64,000 bases of DNA from Sphaerisporangium sp040683095 (GCF_040683095.1 NZ_JBFBCI010000025.1:51946-115945), one strand, 5' to 3'; shown: positions 9,802 to 20,422, numbered from the stretch's first letter. Notes: generated by a model not told the origin, from the sequence alone. Translations and numbers: made by a program.

Positions 9802-10434
9802 TCAGCTTCCGAATATGAGCCGCCGGCGGCGTCGGTAGCCGGGTCTGGTCAGGGTCAGTAGCAGGCCGAGGATCGGCCCGGTGATCTTGCGGATGTGCGC
9901 CATTTCGTCCGGGTCGGCGTACTGGTCGACCCAGGCGAGTTCGAAGCGCGAGTTTTCGCTCCGGAGCGATTTCTCCAACGCCTTCCAGTCGGCGGTGGAG
10001 ACGTACTGCTCGATGATCGGAAAGATCCTCCGCTCCTCCTCCTCGATGTGCTCGTCGAGGTGCTCGGACAGCGTGCGGACCGCGGCCTCGAATTCGGAGG
10101 CACCGCCTCGGCCGCTTGCGAAGGCGCGCGCCGCCAGGCGCGCTCGGTCGAGCAGGGGGTCGAGTTGGGAATGGTCGTCGGACAGGTCGGTAAGGTCCAC
10201 GGCGGCGCCCGCCGACCGCTCGATCACCGGCCAGGCGGCCTCGTCCTCCCTGGCGTGGTGGTGGTGGATCATCGCGCAGAGGTCATCTGTGAAGCGGGCG
10301 ATGGCGGCGGCACGGGTGGCGTCCGCCTGTTGGCGTCCCGCATCGAGGTCCTTGGCCAGCGTGAGGAGCCGGTGCACGTCGCCGCGCATGGCACGGTGGA
10401 TGATGCGGATCCCTGTCAGGTCGGGGGTGTCCAC
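9802..10434 (-). CDS. Hemerythrin (HHE) domain protein
   Basis: This 210-residue cytoplasmic protein starts at a GTG with GGGAGA seven bases upstream. It has the four-helix hemerythrin pattern with histidine/acid ligands: IIHRAMRGDVH near residue 12, MIHHHHAREDEAAWP near 55, LSDDHSQLD near 85 and LSEHLDEHIEEEERRIFP near 125. These would bind a di-iron centre that senses or binds O2, NO or reactive species. The C-terminus has a short hydrophobic stretch (ITGPILGLLLTL) then a basic tail, so it may touch the membrane. It is flanked by the toxin-antitoxin pair and the regulator gene and appears to be its own unit. Confidence 0.88.
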   Translation of the reverse strand: MDTPDLTGIRIIHRAMRGDVHRLLTLAKDLDAGRQQADATRAAAIARFTDDLCAMIHHHHAREDEAAWPVIERSAGAAVDLTDLSDDHSQLDPLLDRARLAARAFASGRGGASEFEAAVRTLSEHLDEHIEEEERRIFPIIEQYVSTADWKALEKSLRSENSRFELAWVDQYADPDEMAHIRKITGPILGLLLTLTRPGYRRRRRLIFGS

Positions 10435-10602
10435 GGTGGGTCTCCCTGATGTCCGAGTCGGTGTCGAAACACCGTGACTCGGCTCGCTAAACGCCTACCT
10501 GGCGGCTACTTGGCGAAACGCCGGGTGGACGTCCAGCGACCTGTGGCCGGCCGCGCCCTTCTCGGGGAGGGATCGCGAGTGCTCAGAGATCCCGGCTCGT
10601 CT

Positions 10603-13600
10603 TCAGGATCTCACCGCGGCGAGTGCCTGAAGGGCTTGTTCTCGCCAGTGAGGCGAGCCGAGTCGCCACGCGATGTCGGAGGCCGTGGCATAGTGTGCCA
10701 CGGCTCCGGCGGGGTCGCCCAGGAACTCCGCCAGCCGGCCCAGTATGAGGCCGGCGGGGCCGAGGGTCATCGCCACGGTCGGCAGGCCGATCATCTCCTC
10801 CTGCGCCGGGAGGAGGAGGCGGTAGCACTCCTCGGCCACCTCGCGGTGGCCGAGGGCCATCGCGTTTTCCGCGCGGAGTGCCAGGTTGACTCTCAGGAAG
10901 ATGTCCCGCCGCGGCCAGCGGTCTGCCGGCCAGGCGGACCGGGCGTCGTCCAGGCTTCCGGCGGCGACCAGCGCGCTGACGTAGAACTCGTCCATCGCCC
11001 CCGGCGCGCGGTCGCGGACGGCGGCGTACTCGGCCACCAACTCGTGGGCACGGCCGCACAGCCGGCGTACGGCCAGTTTGGACATGCTCGCGAAGATGGC
11101 GGAGGCCGGCCCTCCGGCCTCTCCCATCCGGTCGCCGAGGACGGCGTAGGCGGCCTCGGTCTGCTCGAACTCGCCCTTCAGCAGGAGGTGGAGGGCGTCG
11201 AGGTACGCGATGGCGACCAGGGCGGTCCCGAGTTGGCCGCTTGTGGAGTACTCGACTGTTTGTGCGGCATGCCGCTGGGCCCTGGGCCAGTCGTTGCGTG
11301 CGAGCGCGACATTACACAGGGCGTAGTGTCCGAGTGTCTGGTAGCCGAGCAGGCCGCCCCGGGCGGAGACCTCCAGCAACTCGTGCCCGAGGGCTTCCAG
11401 CTCGTCCTGGTGGCCGGGCACGAACGCGACCCAGTAGCGCGCGTTGAGCGCCAGACACAGCAGCCGGGGGTCGCCGAGGCCGCGGGCGATCTCGACGGCC
11501 TCGGCGCTCGCGCCTTCCGTGACCTCGTCGTCATGGCCCACCAACTCCTGGGCCAGCGCGGCGAGCAGCCGGCACCGCAGCTCGCCCGTCGCGGCGGGCA
11601 GGCAGCTCCGGATGGACTCCACGAGGTCGACGTCGAACACGAAGTCGGACTGCGAGATCCAGATCACGGGCGCGTCATTGGCCACGGCCGCGCGGGCGAT
11701 CGCGGCGGGGTCGCCGATCCGCCGGGCGATCTCCAGCGCCCGGCGGCGGCCGGCCGCCGCCCGCACGAGGTCGCCCGCGTTCGCCTGCGCGGAGACCAGA
11801 CGGCACAGCAGGTCGAGCCTGGTGTGGTCCGCGGGTTCTGTTCCGAGGTCGAGGGCTTCCAGGGCGCTCTTCAGCAGGGTCGCCGCTTCCTTGTGAGCGT
11901 AGACGGTGGAGGCCTGGGCCGCGGCTTGCCGTGCGTACCGCGCGGCCTCGCGCGCCGTGGCGGGCGTGGCGGCGGCGAGCGCGTGGTAGCCCAGCGCGCC
12001 GTGGTCTCCCGGTCGTAGGCTCTCCAGCGCGGCGAGGACCTTCGCGTGCAGTCTCGTACGGCGAAGCTGGGGGGTCTCCTCGTAGAGGGCCTCGCGGACC
12101 AGGACGTGCGTGAAGCGGATCCTGCCGGGGCTCGGTTCGGTGAGCAGCCCGGCGAGCACGCCCGCCTCCAGGCCGTCGAGCACGGTCTCCTCATCGGCGT
12201 CCTGGATGGCGATCAGCACATCGGCGTCGGCGTCCCTGCCCATGACGGCGGCGTTGCGCAGGGTCGTCTGAGCCGTCGCCGGGAGGCGGGCGATCCGCCT
12301 GCGGATGAGATCACGGACCCCGGGCGGCAGCGAATGAGCCGCCGACGTCCCCTCGGTCGCGAGCAGCCGGGCGATCTCGGTCACGAACAGCGGATTGCCC
12401 CCGGTCCGTTCGGTGACCGTACGGACGGTGGAACGGTCCGCCTCCATGCCGGACCGTTCCACCAGCAGGCGGCGGACCTCGTCCTCACTGAGACCCCGCA
12501 GGGCCACGTTCTCCGCCGCCTGGACGGCCAGGGAGGCTCCGGCCGCCACAAGATGGTCACCCGCCTCGGAGGGCCGGTGCGTCAGGACCACCAGGACCGG
12601 GATGTCGGCCAGCTTGGCCGCCAGGTGACGCAACAGCTGGAGGGTCGCGTCATCGGCGCGGTGCACATCCTCCAGCACGACCAGCAGCGGCCCCGGCACG
12701 TTCTCCAGGTAGTCCCCCACGGCCTGAGCCAGCCAGAACTCGCCGACCTGAGGAGAGTCCTGCCTCAACAGGGGCGCCAGCCGTGCCTCGATCTCGGCGT
12801 CTGGGGGATGGACGGCGAACAGGCCACGCAGCACCTCGCTCCACGCCCACGCGGGCGGCACCCCGCCGAGTGTTTCCGGGCACCGGCCGACCGTGACCTG
12901 CCAGCCCTGCTCGCTGAGACGCCGCAGCAGGGCGTCGGCCAGCGTGCTCTTGCCCGCTCCGGGATCTCCGCCGAGCCATGCCACCCGGAACCCGCGCTTG
13001 GCCTGCTCGGCGGCGGACACCAGGCGGGCGAGCTCGGTCGTACGGCCGATCATCTGGGGCGGCGCGGCCGGTGACGCTGCCGGCGGCGCGGCGGGACGGG
13101 CAGGAACAGAGGCGACCTGGGGCACCTCAAGGGCGTCGCTGTGGGTGAGGATGTCGGCCTCGAGAGCTCTTAGAGCGGGTCCTGGATCCACGCCCAGCTC
13201 TTCGGCGAGTGTGGCCCGGGTCCTGCGCAGCGACGCCAGGGCCTCGGCCTGCCGCGCCGAGCGGTAATAGGCGAGAGCGAGGAGCCGCACCGCGTTTTCG
13301 CGCAGCGGGTGGGCGGCGACGTGGCGCTCCAGTTCGGGCACGATCTCCGCATGACGGCCGAGCGCGAGTCGCGCTTCCGCGCGGTACTCGACGGCCATGA
13401 TCTTCAGCTCTTCCAGCCGTGACGCCTCGGGAGCCGCCCAGTCCTCGCCGGCGACCTCGGCGAAGGCGGGGCCTCCCCACAGCGACAGGGCGTCGTCGAT
13501 CATGTGCAGCGCCTTGGCCGGCTCTCCCTCGTTGAGAAGGGCCACCGCGGCGTCCACGAGCTTGGGGAAGAGCCAGGCGTCGACGGCGTCGGCATCGAGC

Positions 13601-13890
13601 CGTAGCAGGTATCCGGGCGGGGCGCTCACCAAGACGGTGGCCGGGGTCCGCGGTGCCCGGCCCGGCTCCAGGACGCGGCGAAGGTTGGAGATGTAGACCT
13701 GGAGTGCGGCAAGAGCCCTCGGCGGGGGCTGGCCCCGCCACAGATCGTCGATGAACCGGTCCGTGGAGACCACGTGCCCGCCGGCGCAGACCAGTCTGGC
13801 GATCACCGCTCGCTGGAGCGGCGGGCCCAGGTCGACTGGACGCCCTTCGACTTCTGCCCGGAACTGCCCAAGAACCCGCAAACGCACCAT
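10603..13890 (-). CDS. BTAD/AAA transcriptional regulator, AfsR/SARP-like
   Basis: The 1095-residue protein has the classical order. An N-terminal winged-helix DNA-binding domain starts MVRLRVLGQFRAEVEGRPV. The bacterial transcriptional activator domain follows (LPPGYLL region to ALGRHAEIVPELERHVAAHPL). Next is an AAA ATPase with Walker A GGDPGAGKST and Walker B LLVVLEDVHRADD. The long alpha-helical C-terminal half is TPR-like (about residues 640-1095). Such proteins switch on secondary-metabolite or developmental genes. It is divergent from the large secreted hydrolase gene (start 14056), which may be its target; this is inferred from position. A near-identical 300-bp piece of its 3' end is present at 273-573, so a paralogue once existed nearby. 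Confidence 0.92.
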   Translation of the reverse strand: MVRLRVLGQFRAEVEGRPVDLGPPLQRAVIARLVCAGGHVVSTDRFIDDLWRGQPPPRALAALQVYISNLRRVLEPGRAPRTPATVLVSAPPGYLLRLDADAVDAWLFPKLVDAAVALLNEGEPAKALHMIDDALSLWGGPAFAEVAGEDWAAPEASRLEELKIMAVEYRAEARLALGRHAEIVPELERHVAAHPLRENAVRLLALAYYRSARQAEALASLRRTRATLAEELGVDPGPALRALEADILTHSDALEVPQVASVPARPAAPPAASPAAPPQMIGRTTELARLVSAAEQAKRGFRVAWLGGDPGAGKSTLADALLRRLSEQGWQVTVGRCPETLGGVPPAWAWSEVLRGLFAVHPPDAEIEARLAPLLRQDSPQVGEFWLAQAVGDYLENVPGPLLVVLEDVHRADDATLQLLRHLAAKLADIPVLVVLTHRPSEAGDHLVAAGASLAVQAAENVALRGLSEDEVRRLLVERSGMEADRSTVRTVTERTGGNPLFVTEIARLLATEGTSAAHSLPPGVRDLIRRRIARLPATAQTTLRNAAVMGRDADADVLIAIQDADEETVLDGLEAGVLAGLLTEPSPGRIRFTHVLVREALYEETPQLRRTRLHAKVLAALESLRPGDHGALGYHALAAATPATAREAARYARQAAAQASTVYAHKEAATLLKSALEALDLGTEPADHTRLDLLCRLVSAQANAGDLVRAAAGRRRALEIARRIGDPAAIARAAVANDAPVIWISQSDFVFDVDLVESIRSCLPAATGELRCRLLAALAQELVGHDDEVTEGASAEAVEIARGLGDPRLLCLALNARYWVAFVPGHQDELEALGHELLEVSARGGLLGYQTLGHYALCNVALARNDWPRAQRHAAQTVEYSTSGQLGTALVAIAYLDALHLLLKGEFEQTEAAYAVLGDRMGEAGGPASAIFASMSKLAVRRLCGRAHELVAEYAAVRDRAPGAMDEFYVSALVAAGSLDDARSAWPADRWPRRDIFLRVNLALRAENAMALGHREVAEECYRLLLPAQEEMIGLPTVAMTLGPAGLILGRLAEFLGDPAGAVAHYATASDIAWRLGSPHWREQALQALAAVRS

Positions 13891-14055
13891 TTCCAGAGAA
13901 GCATAGGGTTCTCGCTCCTCATCCGCATATAGGGCGTGCCGTAATCCCGTGAACCTGCGTGTGGGTGCACTAGGTCACGGCGCCAAGTGGAGGCCAAGAG
14001 TCTGCTTAGGGCGCGATGTCAGCATCGGCGCGATCTGCAATCGAGGAGGGATCGT

Positions 14056-17000
14056 ATGCCCCTATCGCGCCTGCCAGGCTTACTGGCTCGTCTCCGTACC
14101 CGGAATACCGGCGAACAGACCGGTCCGCCGCTACGGCGGCGGCGCCCCGTGCTGCTCACGCTGGTGCTGACCCTCGGGCTGTGCGCGCCGCTTGCCGTGG
14201 TGGCGACGCCCAAGCCCGTATCGGCTGTGGCGGGGGAACCCAAGTCCGCCCTGACCGACCTCACCGGCGGCTACGGGATGACCGGCTACCGACTATTGAA
14301 CATCTTCGCCGGTGACGGCGAGTTCAAAACCCTGGAAGGGATCAGCGACAAAGGCCAGGTCGTGGGCACGGTGCTCGACCCGGCCAGCGGCCCTGCCCCG
14401 GTACCCTTCGCCTGGGCGCCGGGATCGCCCATGGAATTGATGCCGCTGAACGATCCGGACCTGAGGCACTGGCCGACCGGTGTCGCCGGGAACGGCACGG
14501 TCTACGGCCGCACCGGTGACGGTAGTGACGACCGCGGCTATGTCTACCGCGCCCGGCCGGGCGAAGGTTCCGCGTACAACGCCCCGGAGGTCGTGGCGAC
14601 CCCCTCGCGTCCGGTCATCGCGGCGAACAGCCGGGGCCAGATGCTCGTCGAGGATGCCCGTGGGTTCGGGATCCTCGCCGAGGACGGCAGTCTCAACCTC
14701 TTCCCACGTGAGATGTGGGCGTTGGACATGAACGAGTCCGGCACGGCGGCCGGGTTCTTCTTCAAGCAAAAGCCTGACGGTACGTCGGAAGACGAGCCGG
14801 CCATCTGGCAGGGCGGTTCGATACAGCGTCTCGGCTTCCCGCCGGGCTACTCGGCGGCGCATGCCACAGAGATCAATAACGCCGGCGATGTCCTGGTGCG
14901 AGCGAATGGCGCAGCGGGAAAAACCGACTTTTTCATTCGCAGCAAGGCCGGCGCCTGGACGAAGCTTGACGCTCCGAAGGGTACCCCTGAGGGGGCGGAA
15001 GTGGCCTGGTACGACCTGAACGACCGGGGTGAGGCCGTCGGCGTTGTTCGCGCCGATCGCGTGAACAGCGCGGTGTTGTGGAGCAATGGCCGCGCGATCG
15101 TGCTGAACAGCCTGCTCAACCCCGGTAGGGGCCTGCGACTCGACGCCGCGGAGCTCATCAATAAGAACGGCGTCATCGTCGGTCGTGGCGTGAACGGCGT
15201 CGCGCCCATCATCTGGGTGGCGATACCGGTTGATCCCGTGGTGTTCGTGCACGGCGCCGCGGCCAGTCGGTTGTCGGTGTACAAAAACGGCGAACCGACC
15301 CAGGAACTGTGGCTGGGGTGCCATCTCCCTCCCCGCAGCAGTGTGGACCGTAACCTGCTCAGCCTCTACAAGGATGACATCCAGAATGGGGACGTGCCGC
15401 ACGATATCCGGGCGGTCGACGCGCTGCAGCATGAGCATTGCGACCTGGCAAACGATACTATTGCCCCTAATCTGAATATTTACGGTGATTTGCTCGATAG
15501 ATTGAGGGGCTCCGAGACTTACCGTGAGTACCAGGTCGACGGGCACACCGAACGCCGCACCACGGCGGGATGCGACATGGCGCAATCCGATCGGATGCCC
15601 AACCTGTTCATCTACGCCTACGACTGGCGCCAGAGCAATGTGGACAGTGCCAGGGGTCTGGCGGACTACATCGGCTGTGTGCGGAAGCTCTGGCCCACCC
15701 GCAAGGTGGACATCCTGACGCACTCGATGGGCGGCATCGTCACCCGGAGGTACATCCTTGACGACCCGTCCGCGAGCAACATCGACCGGGTGGTGACCAT
15801 CGGTGCGCCGTGGCTGGGCGCGCCGAAGCTGGTGAACGTGCTGATGACCGGTGACTTCATCGATAGTTCGATCGTGAACGGCCCGAACGACGTCATCAAG
15901 CGGGTGGCGGGTAGTTTCCCGGCCGCCCACCAGCTGATGGCCAGCCGGATCTATGGGGACGCCGCGAGCGTGCCGGTGGTGCGGGAGAACGGCTGGGATC
16001 TCAACGAGAAGAACGGTGACCACGAGACCTACGACTACGACGAGGTGAAGGCCCTGACGAACGCCAGGTTCGCGGGGACGCATCCCGGTGACACTGCGGA
16101 CGAATTCCAGTCGCGGGCCGGCCAGGTCGACTGGCGCGGGGATACCTCGGGCATCAAGTACACCCATGTCGTGGGGCTGCAGGCGGGCAGGAACACGATC
16201 GGCACGGTGGTGGCCAACCTTGAGGAAAAGTGCGAAGCCACGTGGCCCAAGCACTGCAAGGAGCGGAAATACATCACCCAGGACCTCGTCTGCGGTGACG
16301 GCACTGTGCCGCTGATGAGCGCCGAGCGGGCCGGTCGGGGCGTGGACTACAACGCCGAGAACGCCGAGGTGCTGCTCTTCAAGTCCAAGTCCGCGTCCAA
16401 GGCGAACAACTTCCAGGTGGAACACACGGGAATGACGGGGAACAAAGCCGTCGGCGACGCGGTGCTGGCGCGGTTGTTCACCCTTGACCCGCAGGGCCCG
16501 GCCGATCACAGTGGTCTGGGCCGTCCGGGAGCCGACATGGACTCCTGCATCACGGGCGGGGGCTCGAACCCCGGGCTGGCGACCGCCATGGCGGGGGGTG
16601 CGGGCACGGCCACTCCCGCGCCGGGCATGGGCCTGCGGTATGTGTCGGTGCTGGGTGGGACCGCGTTGACCGTCATCGACGGTCACGGGCACACCACCGA
16701 CCCGCAGGGTGGCACGGCGGGATATGTCGATGACGTCACGTTGTTCGCCTCCGATCAGGACGATGCGGGTATGGCGACCATGCCTGCCGACACCGAGGAG
16801 TCCTACCGGACGCGGGTCACCGCGACCGGGATGCCACTGCAACTGACCCTGCTGGAAGGCACGCAACAGCACCCGACCGCGGCGACCCGCTGGATCGACA
16901 TTCCCGTCGACAAGGGCACGGTGGTCGAGCTGACCACCCGCCCGGACGGCACCGATGTGCTGCGCGCCGACGCGAACGGCGACGGAGAGCCGGAGAAGGT

Positions 17001-20000
17001 CATCCCCCCGACGGTCCGGCTGGCGGGCGCCGACGCGGCCGATGTCACGGCGCCCGCGGTGACGGTCGACGCGGTGGCGGAGAACGGCTCGACCAGGTAC
17101 GTGGTGTCGGCGTCCGACACGGGTAGCGGGGTGTCGGCGTCCGACACGGGTAGCGGGGTGGCCGACATCGCGTGGTCCACCGACGGCACCCTGTTCAACC
17201 GCTATGAGGCGCCGCTGTCGCTGGACCCCGCCGCGACGCCCACGCTGACCGTCTTCGCCCAGGACCGCGCGGGCAACCGTTCGGCGCCGGTCGAGGTGAA
17301 GCTCGCAGACCTGAAACCGAGCATGGTCACCACGGCCACGTTGGATCCGGCCCCGACCGGAGCCGGGTGGAGCGCGGGTGACGTGAAGGTCACGCTGAAG
17401 GCCACGGCCTCCACGGGGGGCAGCCCGGTGGCGAAGGTGACCTACCAGGCGTCGGGGGCGCAGAGCGTCCCGGAGACGTCGGCGGACGGCGCGCAGGCGG
17501 CGTTGACCATCACGGCGGCCGGTTCCACGACGGTCACGTTCTGGGCCACCGCCGAGGACGGAACCGTGGAGCGCAAGCGCACTGTGCAGGTCCGGGTCGA
17601 CAAGGCCGACCCGACGGCGCAGGTGAAGGCCCCGGCCGACACCTCCGTGGTGTCCAAGATCGTGAAGCTGTCCGGCACCGCGGCCGACGACGCCTCCGGA
17701 GTCGCCCGGGTGCGGGTCGAGCTGCGCGACGGTAAGGGCCGCTACTGGGACGGCGACAGCTGGACGACCACCCAGACCTGGTTGCCGACGGCGGGAACGA
17801 CGACCTGGGCCCGCACCACCGGCCTGCCGAGCGGCGATGAGCTGCCGCCGGGCGGGTATCGGGTGCGTACTTCGGTGAGAGACGAAGCCGGCCGCGAGGT
17901 GCCCGGGGGGACGAGCACCTTCACGGTGGCAGCCGATGCCAAGCGAGTCGTCTTCGAGCTTGCCAGTGAAACCGCTCTGTCAAGGACCACCGGCGCTGTC
18001 GCCCTGAACAACCGCGGCGTCGTCGTCGGCGGCGGCGGACTGGGCCCGGTTCGCTGGTCCGCCGGCAAGACCACGAAACTCGACCCGCCCACAGGTATGA
18101 CGAGTGCCAGTGTCACCGCTGTGGACGACGACGGCTCGGCGTACGGACAGGTGGACGGCTCCCAGCGCACCTTCCCCGTGCGATGGGACCCGTCCGGGAC
18201 TCCCACCGTGCTGGAGGCGTTGCCCTCCCACACTCGAGCCGGCGTCATGGGAGTCAGCCGTGACGGCAAGACGGCGGTCGGCGGGAGCGACAAGCAGCCG
18301 GTCCGCTGGTCCGGTACGGCGGTGGCGGCGCTGCCGCTGTTGAGTGAGGCCACCAGCGGCGTGGCGACCGGTGCGAACACGGCCGGGGTCATCGTCGGCA
18401 CCCAGTACATCCGCGGGGACTGGTATCCCGAACGTGCGCGGGCGGTGATCTGGTCCGGCGGTCAGGTGCGCAACCTCGGCACGTTGCCCGGTCACCGGGA
18501 GAGCACGGCGACCGCGGTCAACGACCTCGGTGTCGTGGTCGGCACCAGTGTCGTACCTCTGGCCGTGGGACAGGGCGACCGTACCTATGGCTTCGTCTAT
18601 GCCGACGGGGCGATGAAGCAGCTGGACACCTACTACACCGGTGCGAAGATCACGTTGCCGAAGGCCGTGAACGACCAGGGCGCGATCGTCGGCGAGTTCA
18701 CCACCAACGGCGGGACGACTCATGCCTTCCTGGCCGAGCCGGGCGAGCTGGCCGTGGACCTGAACACGCTGCTGCCTCCGGGCAGCGGCTGGGAGCTGGT
18801 GCGGGCCAACGACATCAACGAGTACGGGCAGATCACCGGGGTCGGTAAGCACAACGGCGAGTCGCGTGGCTTCCTCATGACCGTCAAGCACGCTCCGCTG
18901 GCCCAGGACGTGGCGGCGGCCACGACCAGAGGGCACGCGGTGGATGTGGCGCTGGACGCGTTCGACCCCGATGTCCTCGACACCCTCACCCTGCGGGCGC
19001 TCGACGGGGCGGGGCAGGGCCCGGCCCACGGCACGGTCTCGGCTGTGAAGGACGGGCACGTGACCTACACCCCGGCCGCCGGCTTCACCGGGACCGACAC
19101 CTTCAGCTACGTCGCCGACGACGGTGACCTGGTGTCCGCACCGGCTGTCGTCACCGTGAAGGTCGATCCTGGGGCCAACCAGGCCCCGACGGCGCACGAC
19201 GTGACGGTGACCACGCCGGAGTCCACCCCGGTCAAGGTGACCCTCAAGGCCGAGGACGCCGACGGCGACGCGCTGACCTACCGCGTCGTCCAAGCCCCCG
19301 CCCACGGCACCGTGTCGGGGACCGGTCCGGACCTGACCTACACGCCCGAGAAGGGCTGGTCGGGAACGGACACCTTCACCTGGACCGCATCCGACGGCAA
19401 GGAGGAGGCCGCCCCGGCCACGGCCACCATCACCGTGACCCCGGCGAACCACCCGCCGTCGGTGTCGATCAAGGCACCGGGAAGCGCGGACGAGGGGGCG
19501 ACGGTGGAGCTGACGGCTCCGGCGACCGACCCGGACGGCGACAAGCTCACCTGGAAGTGGAGCAGCGATGTCGGCACGCTGTCGGGCGACGGCGACACCG
19601 TGAAGCTGACGGTCAGCGATGGCCCGGCCGACGCGCACATCACCGTGGAGGTCAGCGACGGCAGGGAGAAGGCCACCGGCACCGCCACAGTGCACGTGAA
19701 CAACGTCGCCCCCAAGGTGGGTGAGGTCTCGACACCGCTGGCCCCGCAGGCCGTCGGTACGGAGATCGAGCTGTCGGTCAGGTTCACCGATCCGGGCGAT
19801 GACACACACACCTGCTCGGTCAACTGGAACGACGGCAGCACCTCGCCCGGAACCGTGGCCGACGCCACGTGCAGGGCCAAGCACACCTACGCCAAGGCGG
19901 GCATCTACCACCCGACCGTCACCGTCACCGACGACGACGGCGGCGCGGGCACCGCGACCGCGCAGGCCGTGGTGGTCTACGACCCGAGCGCCGGGTTCGT

Positions 20001-20403
20001 GACCGGCGGCGGCTGGATCAACTCGCCTGCGGGCGCCTACAAGGCGGACCCCGCACTGACCGGGAAGGCGAACTTCGGGTTCGTCTCCAAGTACAAGGAG
20101 GGTGCCACCACGCCCACCGGCAACACCGAGTTCCAGTTCCACGCCGGGAAGCTGAACTTCCAGGCAACGGCCTACGAGTGGATGGTGGTGTCGGGAACGC
20201 GGGTCCAGTACAAGGGCTCGGGGACGATCAACGGCAGCGGTGAGTACACGTTCGAACTCACGGCGGTCGACGGCGGCAAGGACGACCGGTTCCTGATCAA
20301 GATCTGGGACAAGGCGAGCGGCAACGTCGTCTACGACAACCAGATAGGAGAAGAAGGCACCGCCCTCGGCGGCGGCAGCGTCGTCATCCACACCGGCCAC
20401 TAA
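14056..20403 (+). CDS. Giant secreted LCAT-type alpha/beta hydrolase with HAF repeats, cadherin-like and PKD domains
   Basis: The ATG at 14056 is set by a strong GAGGAGGGA ribosome site; the open frame extends further up without one. An N-terminal signal (RRRRPVLLTLVLTLGLCAPL) precedes about 2,080 mature residues. The order is: HAF-type repeats (GISDKGQVVGTV kind, to about residue 385); an alpha/beta hydrolase of the lecithin:cholesterol acyltransferase type starting DPVVFVHGAAASRL, nucleophile in THSMGGIVTRRY near 556; Ig-like segments; a second block of HAF repeats (about 1300-1610); two cadherin-like domains (FTGTDTFSYVADDGD, WSGTDTFTWTASDGK); PKD-like domains (to about 1975); and a C-terminal module starting FVTGGGWINSPAGAY. 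The role is probably lipid or ester hydrolysis outside the cell, with adhesive modules. The hydrolase sits between two blocks of the same repeat type. Confidence 0.88.
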   Translation: MPLSRLPGLLARLRTRNTGEQTGPPLRRRRPVLLTLVLTLGLCAPLAVVATPKPVSAVAGEPKSALTDLTGGYGMTGYRLLNIFAGDGEFKTLEGISDKGQVVGTVLDPASGPAPVPFAWAPGSPMELMPLNDPDLRHWPTGVAGNGTVYGRTGDGSDDRGYVYRARPGEGSAYNAPEVVATPSRPVIAANSRGQMLVEDARGFGILAEDGSLNLFPREMWALDMNESGTAAGFFFKQKPDGTSEDEPAIWQGGSIQRLGFPPGYSAAHATEINNAGDVLVRANGAAGKTDFFIRSKAGAWTKLDAPKGTPEGAEVAWYDLNDRGEAVGVVRADRVNSAVLWSNGRAIVLNSLLNPGRGLRLDAAELINKNGVIVGRGVNGVAPIIWVAIPVDPVVFVHGAAASRLSVYKNGEPTQELWLGCHLPPRSSVDRNLLSLYKDDIQNGDVPHDIRAVDALQHEHCDLANDTIAPNLNIYGDLLDRLRGSETYREYQVDGHTERRTTAGCDMAQSDRMPNLFIYAYDWRQSNVDSARGLADYIGCVRKLWPTRKVDILTHSMGGIVTRRYILDDPSASNIDRVVTIGAPWLGAPKLVNVLMTGDFIDSSIVNGPNDVIKRVAGSFPAAHQLMASRIYGDAASVPVVRENGWDLNEKNGDHETYDYDEVKALTNARFAGTHPGDTADEFQSRAGQVDWRGDTSGIKYTHVVGLQAGRNTIGTVVANLEEKCEATWPKHCKERKYITQDLVCGDGTVPLMSAERAGRGVDYNAENAEVLLFKSKSASKANNFQVEHTGMTGNKAVGDAVLARLFTLDPQGPADHSGLGRPGADMDSCITGGGSNPGLATAMAGGAGTATPAPGMGLRYVSVLGGTALTVIDGHGHTTDPQGGTAGYVDDVTLFASDQDDAGMATMPADTEESYRTRVTATGMPLQLTLLEGTQQHPTAATRWIDIPVDKGTVVELTTRPDGTDVLRADANGDGEPEKVIPPTVRLAGADAADVTAPAVTVDAVAENGSTRYVVSASDTGSGVSASDTGSGVADIAWSTDGTLFNRYEAPLSLDPAATPTLTVFAQDRAGNRSAPVEVKLADLKPSMVTTATLDPAPTGAGWSAGDVKVTLKATASTGGSPVAKVTYQASGAQSVPETSADGAQAALTITAAGSTTVTFWATAEDGTVERKRTVQVRVDKADPTAQVKAPADTSVVSKIVKLSGTAADDASGVARVRVELRDGKGRYWDGDSWTTTQTWLPTAGTTTWARTTGLPSGDELPPGGYRVRTSVRDEAGREVPGGTSTFTVAADAKRVVFELASETALSRTTGAVALNNRGVVVGGGGLGPVRWSAGKTTKLDPPTGMTSASVTAVDDDGSAYGQVDGSQRTFPVRWDPSGTPTVLEALPSHTRAGVMGVSRDGKTAVGGSDKQPVRWSGTAVAALPLLSEATSGVATGANTAGVIVGTQYIRGDWYPERARAVIWSGGQVRNLGTLPGHRESTATAVNDLGVVVGTSVVPLAVGQGDRTYGFVYADGAMKQLDTYYTGAKITLPKAVNDQGAIVGEFTTNGGTTHAFLAEPGELAVDLNTLLPPGSGWELVRANDINEYGQITGVGKHNGESRGFLMTVKHAPLAQDVAAATTRGHAVDVALDAFDPDVLDTLTLRALDGAGQGPAHGTVSAVKDGHVTYTPAAGFTGTDTFSYVADDGDLVSAPAVVTVKVDPGANQAPTAHDVTVTTPESTPVKVTLKAEDADGDALTYRVVQAPAHGTVSGTGPDLTYTPEKGWSGTDTFTWTASDGKEEAAPATATITVTPANHPPSVSIKAPGSADEGATVELTAPATDPDGDKLTWKWSSDVGTLSGDGDTVKLTVSDGPADAHITVEVSDGREKATGTATVHVNNVAPKVGEVSTPLAPQAVGTEIELSVRFTDPGDDTHTCSVNWNDGSTSPGTVADATCRAKHTYAKAGIYHPTVTVTDDDGGAGTATAQAVVVYDPSAGFVTGGGWINSPAGAYKADPALTGKANFGFVSKYKEGATTPTGNTEFQFHAGKLNFQATAYEWMVVSGTRVQYKGSGTINGSGEYTFELTAVDGGKDDRFLIKIWDKASGNVVYDNQIGEEGTALGGGSVVIHTGH
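17104..17157 (+). repeat. Exact 27-bp in-frame tandem duplication
   Basis: Two identical 27-bp units (17104-17130 and 17131-17157) encode VSASDTGSG twice inside the secreted hydrolase, residues 1017-1034. They preserve the frame and add nine residues to an Ig-like linker. The perfect identity suggests a recent slippage event. Confidence 0.95.
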
Positions 20404-20422
20404 CAGAGGCCATTCCCAAAGA

